A stretch of DNA of 58,000 nucleotides from Cryptomeria japonica (Eukaryota; Streptophyta; Pinopsida; Cupressales; Cupressaceae): positions 333,726,302 through 333,784,301 of the forward strand of contig NC_081413.1 of assembly GCF_030272615.1 (NCBI RefSeq), read 5' to 3'. The notes beneath the pieces are model-generated. The model was given only the letters and a program-made list of their open reading frames with translations. It was not told where the DNA came from and searched no databases. This document shows positions 1-12,363 of this stretch, in pieces. The stretch's first letter is position 1. Every line of letters begins with the position of its first letter. The translations under genes were made by a program, and so were the position numbers.

Positions 1-834
1 ATTGTATTTATTAGTTTTACAAGGAGAAATACACCCTCATTCGTTGGAATGAGAGGCTAATTGTAAATTCGAAGTATAGATATGAGATTAGTTATTGTGT
101 TTAAATAAAGAAACATCTTGTAAACTTTGCAGAATATCTTTAATAAAAAGCTAGATATATTCTTATATTCTATTTGAAAAGAATTACTTTTGAATTGCAT
201 GCGATAGTCATTGAAATATGAAAATCAGTTTTCTTTAATTCTGTGTTTTTCTTTTTATCTGTGAATTTGTCTTCATTTTAATTGCAGAAAATATGAGTGG
301 TAGTTGTTAGATTTTAATAAAAATATCTAATCAGTTGTTGTAGTAATTACAGAATCAGTAAATGTATTTATTGCAGAAAGAAATTATGTATTCCTAAACT
401 AGTATTCCCTAAGTTCAGAAAAAAAAATATATCCGATGTGTTATGATAAATAGTTTAGTAGGAAATTTATTCCATTCTTAGGCATTCAAAAAAAAATTAA
501 ATAGAAAAGGCATAAGTTAGATTTGCATGCATATTGTATATCGAAAAATAAATTATTTATTTATGTATTCTGTAAAAGCAATATAGTAGAATGATGTTTG
601 AAAGTCATTAACCCATCTATATCCTCTTCATCTAAATCAAAATACTAGAGCCTATTTATTTTAATTGGATGCCTCATGGAATTTGTAAATTCATACAAAT
701 ATAGTATTAAAGCAGTTTACATGTATATCATTATAACTATGTTTAAAAGAAAATAAAATAAAATGCGTTGAATTTATATATATATATATACTTAAAAATA
801 AATATATCTAAATATAAAAAAAAAGAGGTGTATA

Positions 835-891
<57 letters not shown>

Positions 892-973
892 AAATATATT
901 TATTTAAAAAAAAAATACTTAAAAATAAAAATATTTATAACTTAAAAAAAAAGGGTTTTTTTTTAGTATTGTC
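1..973. other. AT-rich intergenic DNA, no gene seen
   Basis: Very AT-rich sequence with many homopolymer A and T runs. It ends in a (TA)n microsatellite at about 838-895, with a shorter TA tract near 773-790. No open frame with a recognisable domain was found on either strand. Confidence 0.7.
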
Positions 974-980
974 GTGGACC

Positions 981-1146
981 CCACTGTGCGTACACACAGT
1001 GGTCAGCCTCGCGGCTTCCACTATGTGAACACACAGTGTGGGCCGTGGCTTCCACTGTGTGGTCACACAGTGTGGGCTGCTGTGGCTCCCATTGTGTGGA
1101 CACACAGTGTTGACCGCGGCCGCCACTATGTGGACACACAGTGGTG
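981..1146. repeat. Five-unit tandem array of imperfect palindromes
   Basis: Five units start near 981, 1018, 1052, 1088 and 1122, a period of 34-37 bp. Each begins with an imperfect palindrome of about 21 bp whose arms are CCACTGTG and CACAGTGG, followed by a GC-rich spacer of about 14 bp. The block is GC-rich while both sides are AT-rich with (TA)n tracts. The short open frames here are by-products of the repeat and are not called as genes. Confidence 0.8.
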
Positions 1147-1391
1147 CCCCCGTCGCCCCTTTGACCTGCGAACTTCACCATGGCCTCCGCTCGATGGGTT
1201 TCAACCCTGCACAAAATGCCCGAGCACCCCCCCTGCAAAACATAGGAAATAAAATGGAACCCTAGCCCGGTTAGGGCTAGGGTAAATAAGTGAAGTGTGA
1301 TGTTTAAAAAAAAAAATATATATATATAGAGAGAGAAAATAAAGAAAGGGTTAGGGTTAGATGGAGAATAAAAACATAAATAAATAAATAA

Positions 1392-2560
<1,169 letters not shown>

Positions 2561-2579
2561 CATTGGGGGCAAAATCATA

Positions 2580-2960
2580 AGAAATTTCAAAATATCAAAT
2601 AATATCCTAAAAAAATCCCCCAAAAATTAAATAATGTCCTAAAAAATCACTGAAAATCAAATAATGTCTTGAAAAAATCCATAAAAATCAAATAATATCC
2701 TGAAAAAAATCCATAAAAATCAAATAAAGTCCTGAGAAAAATCCATAAAAATTGCAAAATGTCCTGAAATAAAAAAAAAAATGGAAAAACGTCCTGAAAT
2801 AATCGAAAAAAATTGTAAAACCATCCTGAAATAATCCCAAAAAAAACATTCGAAAAATGTCCTGAAATAAACCAAAAAAATTGTAAAATGTCTTGAAAAA
2901 AGAACAAAAAATTAAAAACATTCAAAAACCCCTAAAAAATGGAAAACATCAAAATCCAAA
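2580..2960. repeat. Degenerate ~30-bp minisatellite, likely old Gypsy 3' region
   Basis: About ten degenerate units built on TCCTGAAATAAT / ATAAAAATCAAATAA, period roughly 28-32 bp. The same style (TGTCCTGAA, CAAAAACATCAAAAT) occurs just after pol in the large Gypsy element at about 51715-51770 and 52101-52240. I therefore infer that this is the post-pol spacer of an older related Gypsy copy. The minus-strand frames of 92 and 77 codons rich in Phe here come from the repeat and are not genes. Confidence 0.55.
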
Positions 2961-3688
2961 AACAATCATTTTCATTTTGTCAATAAATTGGCTCTTTTGT
3001 ACATAGACAAACATTTGAGTGGACGTCAAACAGATGATGCATTAAACGCTGCTCTTAACAAATCATGCATTAACATATGAACTTTTCAATCAACCAAGCA
3101 TTCAAACTAGTCAACTTGTCTTATCAATCAATCAACATCATTATCATTGGTCCTTATCAAATATTTTCATGGGTCTTATACTGGGTGTGGTATACTCGAA
3201 ACCAGATTGTGTCCTTTCTTAGACGAGGTGTTGCATTCCCTGAAACCAGATAGCATGATCGTCCTTTTATCACAACATTATCAACTTTGACAACAAGATA
3301 AGAATGGTTGTTTGACTTGTTTGAATTTGTGCATCTTATCTTTCATTTATTTATCTTCGATCATGTTCTTATGTTGCTCAATGATGTCACTGACTAATTT
3401 AGAGTAGCTGAGATGGCTCATGGACATTATTGTTTTTGTCTTTTTGTTTGTGGGGTGTTTCATAACATTGTGGGGCAAGTATTTCTTAGGATGGTTCAAC
3501 CATTCCTTGTCTGCAATTTGTCTATTTTACGCAAAGGGGTTGCATTATCGCCCTAGCCTTCATTGCCATGGTGCGTTGAATCCATTTTGTCATATTAAAT
3601 AAAGGTTCTCACCTACTATTAGCTATTGTCAAATCAAGATTTCATCACACTGATCATTCTTCACTTCTCATTTGCATTGCTTCTGGCT
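2961..3688. other. Gypsy-remnant flank of the Copia insertion, no gene seen
   Basis: Mixed-composition sequence with no recognisable frame. It continues across the Copia insertion into 10434 onward, because the 5-bp target duplication joins the two sides. It is probably non-coding internal sequence of the older Gypsy element. Confidence 0.45.
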
Positions 3689-3693
3689 ACCAT
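3689..3693. other. Target site duplication ACCAT (left)
   Basis: ACCAT lies directly before the TGTTGG start of the 5' LTR. The same five bases follow the 3' LTR at 10429-10433. A 5-bp duplication is what Ty1/Copia integrase produces. Confidence 0.9.
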
Positions 3694-4762
3694 TGTTGGT
3701 ATTTTTTTTATGTTGATATGATTTTGTCATTGACGTCAACACCTATTAACACTTATCAACTCTGGCACTTTGGAGAATTGGCAATGTTCACCGGCAAGCA
3801 AGTGACTTTATGCACAGTCATCGGTATCTGGTCCACCGGCAGGATATATTGTTCACCAGCACTTGGAATGACATGGAAAACATCTGGTTATGTTGAAGAC
3901 ATCATTTGGACACTTTGTCTTGGAGATTTGTTCATTGACATATTCATATTTGCATATTTTTTATTACTAGCAAATAGGTCCTGAATAAGCACCGACATGC
4001 TTATCTATTCCATATCAGCACGACACGCTTTAGAGATGATTTTGTTGTTATTGTAAATGCATTAAGCTGACATGTTGAATCGGATATTGCATCGGTTATT
4101 GATTTACTTATAATTGATTTTATTGTAATATCTTTTAGAGCCGACCTACTAAAATTGGTCTTAGGTTATGGTATATATGTAATATCTTATTTGTAAGATC
4201 GTTATGCAATTTGGGAAAAGGAATTATAAGAAGGTATATGTGAGAATAAGCAGAGCTATACACGCAAACATAATTTGAAGGTGAAGCAAGGTTTTTGTGA
4301 AGGCAATCAGAACTACACTAGTACTAAATCCAGCATATGAAGATGCTATTTTGAGCAGTACATCATTATTGGATTTAACCATCCAATTGTAGTAAGTGTG
4401 ATTCCTATTTGTGTTTGAGAAGTGAGCTCTAGGTGCTTGGCCTTTCTGCATGTGCAGACCCCATTTGTATACACATACTATCTGCAGTAGTATCATCTGA
4501 TTGTGGGTAAGGTTTCCCACCATGGTTTTTCCCCTTACAGGGTTTCCACATACAAATATTGGTGTTATGTGTTGTGGATGTTATTGTCTTTCTGTTTCAT
4601 GCATTAATCTTTACCGGTACTGTAATTAACTGATAAATTGTCTACCGGTATAAAGTTTGGTTTACCGGTATTAAGCATTAAGGTTGGTTAAGTTTTTTTT
4701 TATTTGAATTTATTTGACAACTAAGTCACCCCCCCCCTCTCAGTTGTCTCTGGGACCTAACA
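3694..4762 (+). repeat. 5' LTR of the Copia element
   Basis: Starts TGTTGG and ends CCTAACA, 1069 bp, matching 9358-10428 throughout. It holds three copies of the palindrome TACCGGTA at 4612, 4643 and 4663. In the 3' LTR only the middle copy is intact (TACCAGTA, TACCGGTA, TATCGGTA), the differences being C-to-T type changes. The LTR would carry the promoter and polyadenylation signal; TATATATG near 4172 is a weak TATA candidate. Confidence 0.95.
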
Positions 4763-4764
4763 AT

Positions 4765-4776
4765 TGGTATCAGAGC
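4765..4776 (+). other. Primer-binding site, initiator Met tRNA type
   Basis: TGGTATCAGAGC lies two bases after the 5' LTR end. This is the standard plant Copia primer site, complementary to the 3' end of initiator methionine tRNA. Confidence 0.93.
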
Positions 4777-4819
4777 ATAGTCCTCTTTTTGCAGAAGTTT
4801 AACAACTTGAGGAGATCCA

Positions 4820-7800
4820 ATGTCTACAAATTATTTCAAGAAGGACAGTCCTAAACTTGATGGAACCAACTATGGCATATGGAAGATCAGAATGGAGACA
4901 CATCTAAATTGCATTGGAAAGGACATCTGGGATGTTACAAAGAATGGCTATATTGCTCCTACTCAAAGTCATCCTAATCCACCTACCATAGGAAAAGATG
5001 AAGAAAATGATTGCAAAGCAAGAGAAGCACTCTTGAGCATATTATCAGATCAACAAATCATGGGATTATCAGATAGGTCTACTACTAAAGATATTTGGGA
5101 TAATTTGGAGACATTGAATGAAGGAGATTCCACAGTCAAATTTGCAAAACTTGAAAGCTTCTAGGTCAGGTATGAAAATCTGAAAATGGAAGAAGATGAA
5201 AGGATTTCTGCTTTTATGGAAAGAGTAAATGAAATTGTTTTGGGTATTAAATGTTGTGGAGGAACCTTAAGTGAAGATGAAATTGTTTCAAAAGTTTTAA
5301 GAGGATTGCCACTGGTATATAAAATGAAAGTTACTGCTATAAATGAGTTGAGAACAATGCCTAATACATCAGTAACTAGGGATACATTGAATGGAAAACT
5401 TTCATCTTTTGAAATTGAGGAATTTGGTCTTGTTGCTACTATAAAGACAGATTTAGCTTTTAAGGCATCAACATCATCTGCACCATTATTTGACAAATCT
5501 GATTGGAAAGTCTTTTATGCAAGAGAGCTTGAGGAAAGCAGGAGAGAAAATGAAGAACTTGAAGAAATTGAAGCACTATTTGCAAGGAAAATGCCTAAAG
5601 GTCTAGTTGGAATTAAGTATGAAGGTAAAGCACCCTTTAAATGTTTTAATTGTAATAAGACTGGTCATATGGCTTCAAGATGCCCTAATAGACATGCTAG
5701 ACTAAGAGAAGAAGCTAGAAGAACATACAAGCCTAACCCTGAATATCAGAGATACAGATTTAAGAAGAATAAAGATAAATCTTGTTATCTTGCTGATGAA
5801 GGAGTCACTGATGATTCTGATGAGGATCAGGCAAACAATGGATGGGTTTTTGTTGCTATAACAGAAGATCAACCGACACCTATTGTTCAACTGGTAGAGC
5901 AGGCCCTAGCAGCTAAAGTTGAAGTTAAGGATGAATGGATCATTGATTCAGGATGTTCACATCATATGACTGGTGATAAAGGTAAATTCTTGAACTTTCA
6001 GGAGTATAATGGAGGTCTGGTAAGATTTGGAGATGATAAAGCTTGTTTGATCAAAGGAAAAGGTACTATATCTCTTGATGGTAAGCATAATACTGACAAT
6101 GTTTACTATGTAGAAGGTTTAAAGTATAATCTTTTGAGTGTTGGTCAATTAGTTGAAAAAGGATTTTAGTTACAATTCAAGAATGGAAAACGCAAAATTA
6201 TGAACAGAACTGGTTTGGAAATTGCAACCGGTAATCAAACTAGAGGTAATATCTTTCATTTGAATAACAATGAAAAGACATGCTTAATTACACATATTGA
6301 TGAAAGTTGGCTATGGCATAAGAGACTCTATCATGTAAATTTTGATTTCATGGTAAAAATCAGTACTACTAAGGCAGTTAGAGATTTACCTAAGATTGTT
6401 AAACCTCACAATCCGGTATGTAAAGAATGCCAATTTGGAAAACAAGTTAGAGCATCTTTTAAAAGTATTCTAGAAAAATCCAATAATGCTCTCGAATTAT
6501 TTCACACTGATTTATGTGGTCTAACTAGAACTAAAAGCTTACAAGGTGATAGATATTTCATGCTAATCAATGAGGACTATTCTAGAATGTGTTGGGTTAC
6601 TTTTCTCATAGAGAAATCATAAGCACTTGGAAAATTCAAACTATTCAAAGCAATGGTAAAAAATGAAACCGGTAAGAAAATCAAATGTCTGAGATCAGAT
6701 CAAGGAGGTGAATTCACATCTAAGGAATTTAATGCATTCTATGAATTGAATGGAATCAGAAGACAGTTATCAGCACCCTGGACACCATAGGAAAATGGAG
6801 TTGTAGAAAGGAAAAATAGAACTATCTTGGATGTAGCTAGAAGTATGTTATCTAAAGCAAATCTACCACATGTATATTGGAGAGAGGCAGTAAGCACAAT
6901 GGTCTATACATTCAACAAAGTTCACATCAAAGGTGAAATCGGTAAGACCCCTCATGAACTATGGTTTGGTATTATGCCTACTCTTAAATATTTTAGAATA
7001 TTTGGAAGTAAATGCTATATTAGAAAAGATGAGTATATTGAAAAATTTGATCCTAGAAGTGATGAAGGAATATTTCTTGGTTATTCATCTAAGAGAAAAG
7101 CATATAGATGTTTTAACAAGAGATTGCAGAAAATTGTTGAGAGTACAAATGTAAAGATTGATGAACAATTTAGAGGAACTTCAAGGTATATAGACTCTGA
7201 ATCGACAACATAGATACTAACAAATGAACCTACATTGAATCCACCTGTATAGAATAAAGATCTAGTTACACCGGTATCATCTGAAAATTCCACTATAACT
7301 AAGGAACAACAACAAATGAAGACACCTCAGTATGTAAGATTGAACCACTCTAAAAATCAGATAATTGGGAACAAGTATCAAGGAGTTATGACAAGAGGAA
7401 GACTGGCAAATGAAGAGGTATGTCTTATTTCTCAAATTGAACCATCATCAATTAATGAGGCATGTGAAGATAAGCACTGGATTAAAGCTATGGAAGAGGA
7501 ACTAGAACAAATTGAGAAGAATAACACATGGACATTAGTTCCCCGGCCTAAAGACAAAAATGTAATTGGAACAAAATGGGTATTCAAAAACAAACTTAAT
7601 GAAGATGGTAAGGTAATCAGAAATAAAGCAAGGCTAGTGTGTAAGGGATATTCTCATAAAGAAGGAATTGATTATAATGAAACCTTTGCACTAGTAGCTA
7701 GAATTGAGGTAGTCAGATTATTCTTGGCTTTTGCAGCACACAAGAACTACAAAGTATATCAAATGGATATTAAATGTGCATTTTTTAATGGATATCTTGA

Positions 7801-8974
7801 AGAAGAAGTTTACATTGAGCAACCTGATGGATTTTCTTTGATAGATAACAAAGATATGGTTTGCAAGTTAAGGAAAGCTTTGTATGGGTTGAAGCAAGCT
7901 CCAAGAGCTTGGTATGCTAGATTGGATAAATATCTTTTGAAGATTGGATTTTCTAAAGGTAATGCTGACAACAACTTATACTATAAAGTAACTAATGATG
8001 ACATCTTGGTTATAGAAGTTTTTGTTGATGATATAATCTTTGGAGGAGAAGATGGATTATGTAAAGACTTTTCTATTGAAATGCAGCAAGAATTTGAAAT
8101 GTCTATGATTGGAGAGATAAAAAAAAATTTAGGATTGCAGATTTCACAAACTGATAAAGGTATATTCTTGAGTCAATCCAAGTAATTGAAGGAGTTACTA
8201 AAGAAATTTGGGATGGAGAACTCTAAACCGGTAAGCACACCTATGACTACAAATGACAAATTATCACAAAGGGATGAATCTACACCTGTTAATCTGACTA
8301 GGTACAAATCTATGATAGGAGGTTTACTATATTTAACACAAACAAGACCTGATATTATGAATACAATATGTATTGTTTCAAGATTTCAGAGTAATCCTAG
8401 AGAAAATCATGAATCAACAGTAAAAAGGATTTTTCGGTACTTACAAGGCACTACAAATCTTGGTTTATGGTATCCTAGAGATGAAAACTTTGAATGATGT
8501 GCATACACAGATGCAAATTGGGCAGGAGATGTGGATGACAAAAAAAACACCATCGGTGGAGCATTTTTTCTTGGAAGAAGATTAATTTCTTGGTTGACTA
8601 AGAAACAAAGTTGCACATCTTTATCAACAACAGAATCAAAATATGTTGCAGCAACAACTAACTGTACATAGGTATTATGGCTTAAGAAAATGTTGAAGGA
8701 CATAAAGGTAAAATGCAAGGAACCTATAACTATCTATTGTGATAACACTGCAGCAATTGATATATCTAAGAATCCAGTACTACATTCTAAAACTAAACAT
8801 GTTTCTATCAAATTTAACTTTCTGAAAGAGAATATTGAAGCAAAAGAAGTAAAACTGGTTTATGTGAATACTAAAGAGCATATTGCAGATATTTTCACTA
8901 AGCCTTTGCCTAAAGAAACTTTTGAATATCTTAGAGATCAGCTTGGGGTCATAACGCCACCGGTAGAGACTTAG
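4820..8974 (+). pseudogene. Copia gag-pol polyprotein, nine in-frame stops
   Basis: One continuous frame of 1384 codons with no frameshift. Domains in order: UBN2-type Gag from the ATG at 4820; zinc knuckle CFNCNKTGHMASRC near 5642; protease with DSG (WIIDSGCSHHM, ~5938); integrase with an HHCC finger (~6315-6450) and catalytic D (HTDLCG), D (SDQGGEF) and E (ENGVVERKNRT); reverse transcriptase with FVDD at 8021-8032; RNase H ending at the terminal TAG at 8972. Stops lie at 5162, 6167, 6788, 7211, 7250 and 8669 (TAG), 6620 and 8183 (TAA) and 8495 (TGA). In several the family usually has Gln, so CAG or CAA changed to a stop. The catalytic residues seen are otherwise intact. The element cannot make its own proteins now. 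The natural start is taken as 4820, just after the leader. Confidence 0.93.
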
Positions 8975-9053
8975 GTAGTTGATGTTTGTCATCAACCAAC
9001 AAAATTAATAGAGAAACCTTTTACTCTGGCTGTGATGAGGAGAGCTACTTCTC

Positions 9054-9277
9054 AGGGGGAGTAGTTGGAATACTGAATTTGTTGGTATTTTGTATTTCAA
9101 CTTGTATTTGTATTTAGCTTTGGCATTTGATGTCAAAGGGGGAGAGATTGATATGGAAAAACACAAGGAAAACACATGTTACTCTCAGGGGGAGAGATTC
9201 TTACTTTGGGAGAGATTGATTACTCTTTGTATCTGAATTTTGATTTCTGTTATGATCTCTTTTGGGAGATTGTTGGT
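9054..9277 (+). promoter_or_regulatory. Cluster of extra polypurine tracts upstream of the 3' LTR
   Basis: Purine-rich G-run tracts occur at 9054-9061, 9135-9145, 9187-9197, 9206-9214 and 9260-9269, before the functional tract at 9346. The one at 9260 is followed by ATTGTTGGT, copying the true tract/LTR junction. Multiple tracts of this kind are known from Sireviruses. They may prime extra plus strands or act in the RNA, but their role cannot be read from sequence. Confidence 0.7.
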
Positions 9278-9345
9278 TTATTGGAATTTGGCATTTTTGT
9301 TTTGGCACTTTGATGGTTTTTCCATCTTGTGTTGCCATCAATGCC

Positions 9346-9356
9346 AAAAGGGGAGA
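9346..9356 (+). other. Polypurine tract of the Copia element
   Basis: AAAAGGGGAGA followed by one T and then the TGTTGG start of the 3' LTR. This is the plus-strand primer for reverse transcription. Confidence 0.92.
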
Positions 9357-9357
9357 T

Positions 9358-10428
9358 TGTTGGTATTTTGTTTACGTTGATATGGTTTTGTCATTGATGT
9401 CAACACCTATTAACACTTATCAACTCTGGCACTTTGGAGAATTGGCAATGTTCACTGGCAAGCAAGTGACTTTATGCATAGTCACCGGTATCTGGTTCAT
9501 CGGCAGGATATATTGTTCACCGACACTTGGAATGACATGGAAAACATCTGGTTATGTTGAAGACATCATTTGGACACTTTGTCTTGGAGATTTGTTCATT
9601 GAAATATTCATATTTGCATATTTGCTATTACTGGCAAATAAGTTCATAATAAGCACCGATAGGCTTATCTATTCCAGATCAGCATGACACACTTTGGAGA
9701 TGATTTTTTTGTTATTGTAAATGCATTAAGCCAACATGTTGAATAAGAGATTGCATCAGTTATTGATTTACTTGTAATTGATTTTATTGTAATATCTTTT
9801 AGCCCTGACCTACTAAAATTGGTCTTAGGTTATGGTATATATGTAAGATCTTATTTGTAAGATCGATATGTGATTTGGGAAAAGGAATTATAAGAAGGTA
9901 TATGCGAGAATAAGAAGAGCTATACATGTAGACATCATTTGAAGGTGAAGCAAGGTTTTTGTGAAGGCAATCAAAACTACACCAATACTGAATCCAACAT
10001 ATGAAGATGCTATTTTGAGCAGTACATCATTATTGGATTTAACCATCCAATTGTAGTCAATGTGACTCCTATTTGTGTTTGAGCAGTGAGCTCTAGACGC
10101 TTGGCCTTTCTGCACGTGCAGACCCCATTTGTATACACATACTATTTGCAATAGTATCATCTGATTGTGGGTAAGGTTTCCCACCGTGGTTTTTCCCCTT
10201 ACAGGGTTTCCACGTACAAATATTGGTGTTATGTGTTGTGGATGTTATTGTCTTTCTATTTCATGCATTAATCTTTACCAGTACTGTAATTAACTGATAA
10301 ACTGTCTACCGGTATAAAGTTTGGTTTATCGGTATTAAGCATTAAGGTTGGTTAAGTTGTTTTTTATTTGAATTTATTTGACAGCTAATTCACCCCCCCC
10401 CCTTCTCAGTTATCTCCGGGACCTAACA
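9358..10428 (+). repeat. 3' LTR of the Copia element
   Basis: Starts TGTTGG and ends CCTAACA, 1071 bp. It aligns with 3694-4762 over its whole length with scattered substitutions, mostly transitions. The open frames inside it (9262-9687 and 9888-10184 on the minus strand) match frames in the 5' LTR and are not genes. Confidence 0.95.
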
Positions 10429-10433
10429 ACCAT
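10429..10433. other. Target site duplication ACCAT (right)
   Basis: ACCAT directly after the 3' LTR, identical to 3689-3693. Confidence 0.9.
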
Positions 10434-10669
10434 TTCTTATATCTCATCATACCTTCTATCTATTCATCAAGTTAATCATTATCTTGCTATCTATTCTATT
10501 TGATCAATTGAGAATTTCTTCATTTGATATTAATCAACCATTTCCTACAATCCATTAACATTCTTTCCTTCTTATTAACATTTTTCTCTTTCATCACATT
10601 TTCTCTTTCTAACATTCTTCTCTTATTTCAAGAGATCATACATTTCTTTCATACATAGACAATATCTCG

Positions 10670-11710
10670 AGGGGGCATCCCACCTCCATCCCTTTGTTTG
10701 CTGGGGCATGACTTTATTTTTCAATTTTCTTTGAAACAACGCTCAATTTAATCACATTGTCTCAAAGAGGGACAAAACGTAGACACTAAAAAATGGTCAA
10801 CACCCATGTCTCCTATTTTTTAACATATTTTATGCATATTGCTTCTTAGGTTTAATTAATTAATTAAACCCCCTTTTACTAATAATTCTTCCAAGTCCTA
10901 AATAAATAAATTAAATAATTTATTTATTTGTTTCTTTTGTCCATTAATTAAATAAATTCATTTTATTTAATTAACTAATTCATAAATATGACCAATAAAT
11001 TAATAAATTATTTTTCTTAATTTTCATATTTATCTCCCTCCAAATAAAGATAATTAATAAATTTTATTTATTAATTCATCTTTATTTCCTGCTTTTCTTA
11101 ATCTTTTATTCTTCTATTTTATCCTCTTATATGGAGATATTTAATAATTTTTTAATTATTAAATATTTTCATTAAATCCTCCTAATTTTTGTATTTGGAA
11201 ACTAATACCTTTCCTTGATTTAAAAAAATCAATCTTTTTGGCAATATCTCATTAATCTTAATTTTTAAATTCAAAAATGAGATATGCATCTTCAAAAATC
11301 TTCTTTTTGTGAGAGGATTTTTTATTTAGTTTTTATTCTTTTATTTATCTTTTCGAATGAAGATCTTTAATATTTTTTAATTATTAAAATCTTCATGATA
11401 TTTTCAACTTACTAATTTGGTATTTATGAGAAAATAATTAAGGATTTTATTTATTCTCATAATATCTTTTCATTTGCTTTCTTCTATCTTCATCTTTCCC
11501 TGAATGGCAGCTCTACAGTGCACTCAATCTTGTCCATTGATTATTTTCAGTCTCGAATCAATCTTAGCCATCCAATCAATCTCAATTTTTTTATAAATTG
11601 TGCCCCTTTTTCATTGATTATCAACCACACTTCGAGTATCCTTATGTTGTCTAATTTTCTATCATTTTGTCATCAACCTGCTTTCATTTGCACTTGCGTT
11701 TATAGGTGAC
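10670..11710 (+). mobile_element. Old Gypsy 3' end: polypurine tract and LTR start
   Basis: 10670-10778 aligns with 57335-57442 of the large Gypsy element: GAGGGGGCAT...CCACC, TTTGAAACAAC, then the purine tract CTCAAAGAGGGACAAAA. The LTR begins at 10779 as CGTAGACAC, where TGTAG is expected, so the terminal T has become C. Downstream are AT-rich TTAATTAAATAAAT blocks and TATAAATT near 11593, in the same order as the Gypsy LTR at 40269. The LTR end is not clear. The Copia element at 3694 sits inside this older copy. Confidence 0.6.
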
Positions 11711-12349
11711 ATCCACATAATTTTAAGGAGAAAGAAGAACAATGGAAGGGAATGGAAGAAGCACTTGCATTGGTTTGCATTTTTTTTAAGTGTTTAATTT
11801 CCATACTTCTATTGAGTGTATTAGGATTACTTTCATTGCAATCTAGTTAGGTGGTTGGCTAGTTTGTTATTGCTTTGATGAGTTCCAATTTCCTAATTAC
11901 AGTACTTAAAAATGAACCTTAGAAAGAGTAGGAAAGGGAATAGAGTTACACATCTTTGTTAATATTTTATCATAATTGTATGGGAAGTAAATGTTTAGTT
12001 GGATGATAGTATATGATGTTCTAAGATATGTGATGTGTTAAGATTTTGTCAAGTAGTGACATTGAGATACCCTAGGGAATGGATTTGCATTGTATGAGTT
12101 TATATAAAGTTATGTTAATGATTAAATGGTAATTCCGCTTGTGTAATATGACTCTATGGTTATGTTCTTGTTGATTTATGTATTCATGTATATAGTTAAT
12201 AATGCATTGATGAATAATGGTAGTAATGTTGCATTAGTAAAGACTAGTAATAGCGTAGTTGTAATGGTTATCTTAAAAGAAAAAAAAATTTATCTCTTTT
12301 GTTAGTAGATTTTGATTTATTTATCTAGGGTATTTTGGCGGGCATTACG
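11711..12349. other. Unassigned, possibly LTR sequence, no gene seen
   Basis: AT-rich and free of recognisable coding. It ends in GGCGGGCATTACG immediately before a primer-binding site, so its right end is probably the 3' end of an LTR whose final CA has changed to CG. I could not find the start of that LTR. Confidence 0.35.
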
Positions 12350-12351
12350 TC

Positions 12352-12363
12352 TGGTATCAGAGC
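12352..12363 (+). other. Primer-binding site of a second LTR element
   Basis: TGGTATCAGAGC again, preceded by GCATTACG and two bases. It marks the start of an internal region whose LTR ends at about 12349. Confidence 0.65.

Larger units (their letters stand above)
3694..10428 (+). mobile_element. Complete Ty1/Copia LTR retrotransposon (Sirevirus-like)
   Basis: All structural parts are present in order: 5' LTR (3694-4762), primer-binding site (4765-4776), a single gag-pol frame (4820-8974, with stops), a spacer with several purine-rich tracts, polypurine tract (9346-9356) and 3' LTR (9358-10428), flanked by ACCAT. The order protease, integrase, reverse transcriptase, RNase H defines Copia. 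The repeated polypurine tracts and CCGG palindromes in the LTR resemble the Sirevirus lineage, which is an inference. Comparing the first ~530 bp of the two LTRs by eye I count about 40 differences, mostly C/T and G/A, so the insertion is old. It interrupts an older Gypsy copy. Confidence 0.95.

Noticed and set aside
1345-1364. GGGTTAGGGTTAG, telomere-like
   Set aside because: Only two units, of vertebrate type; the usual plant repeat is TTTAGGG. Probably chance.
2647-2925. Minus-strand frame of 92 codons rich in Phe
   Set aside because: It is the translation of a degenerate ~30-bp minisatellite and has no start context or domain.
4765-4776. tRNA gene suggested by the Met-tRNA-like string (also at 12352, 23877, 31826)
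   Set aside because: Only 12 bases complementary to the tRNA 3' end, at LTR borders; these are primer-binding sites.
10779-12349. One LTR shared by two tandem elements (polypurine tract on the left, primer site on the right)
   Set aside because: The left tract is of the Gypsy family whose primer site is TGGTGAACCC, while the right primer site is the Met type, so two different elements are more likely.
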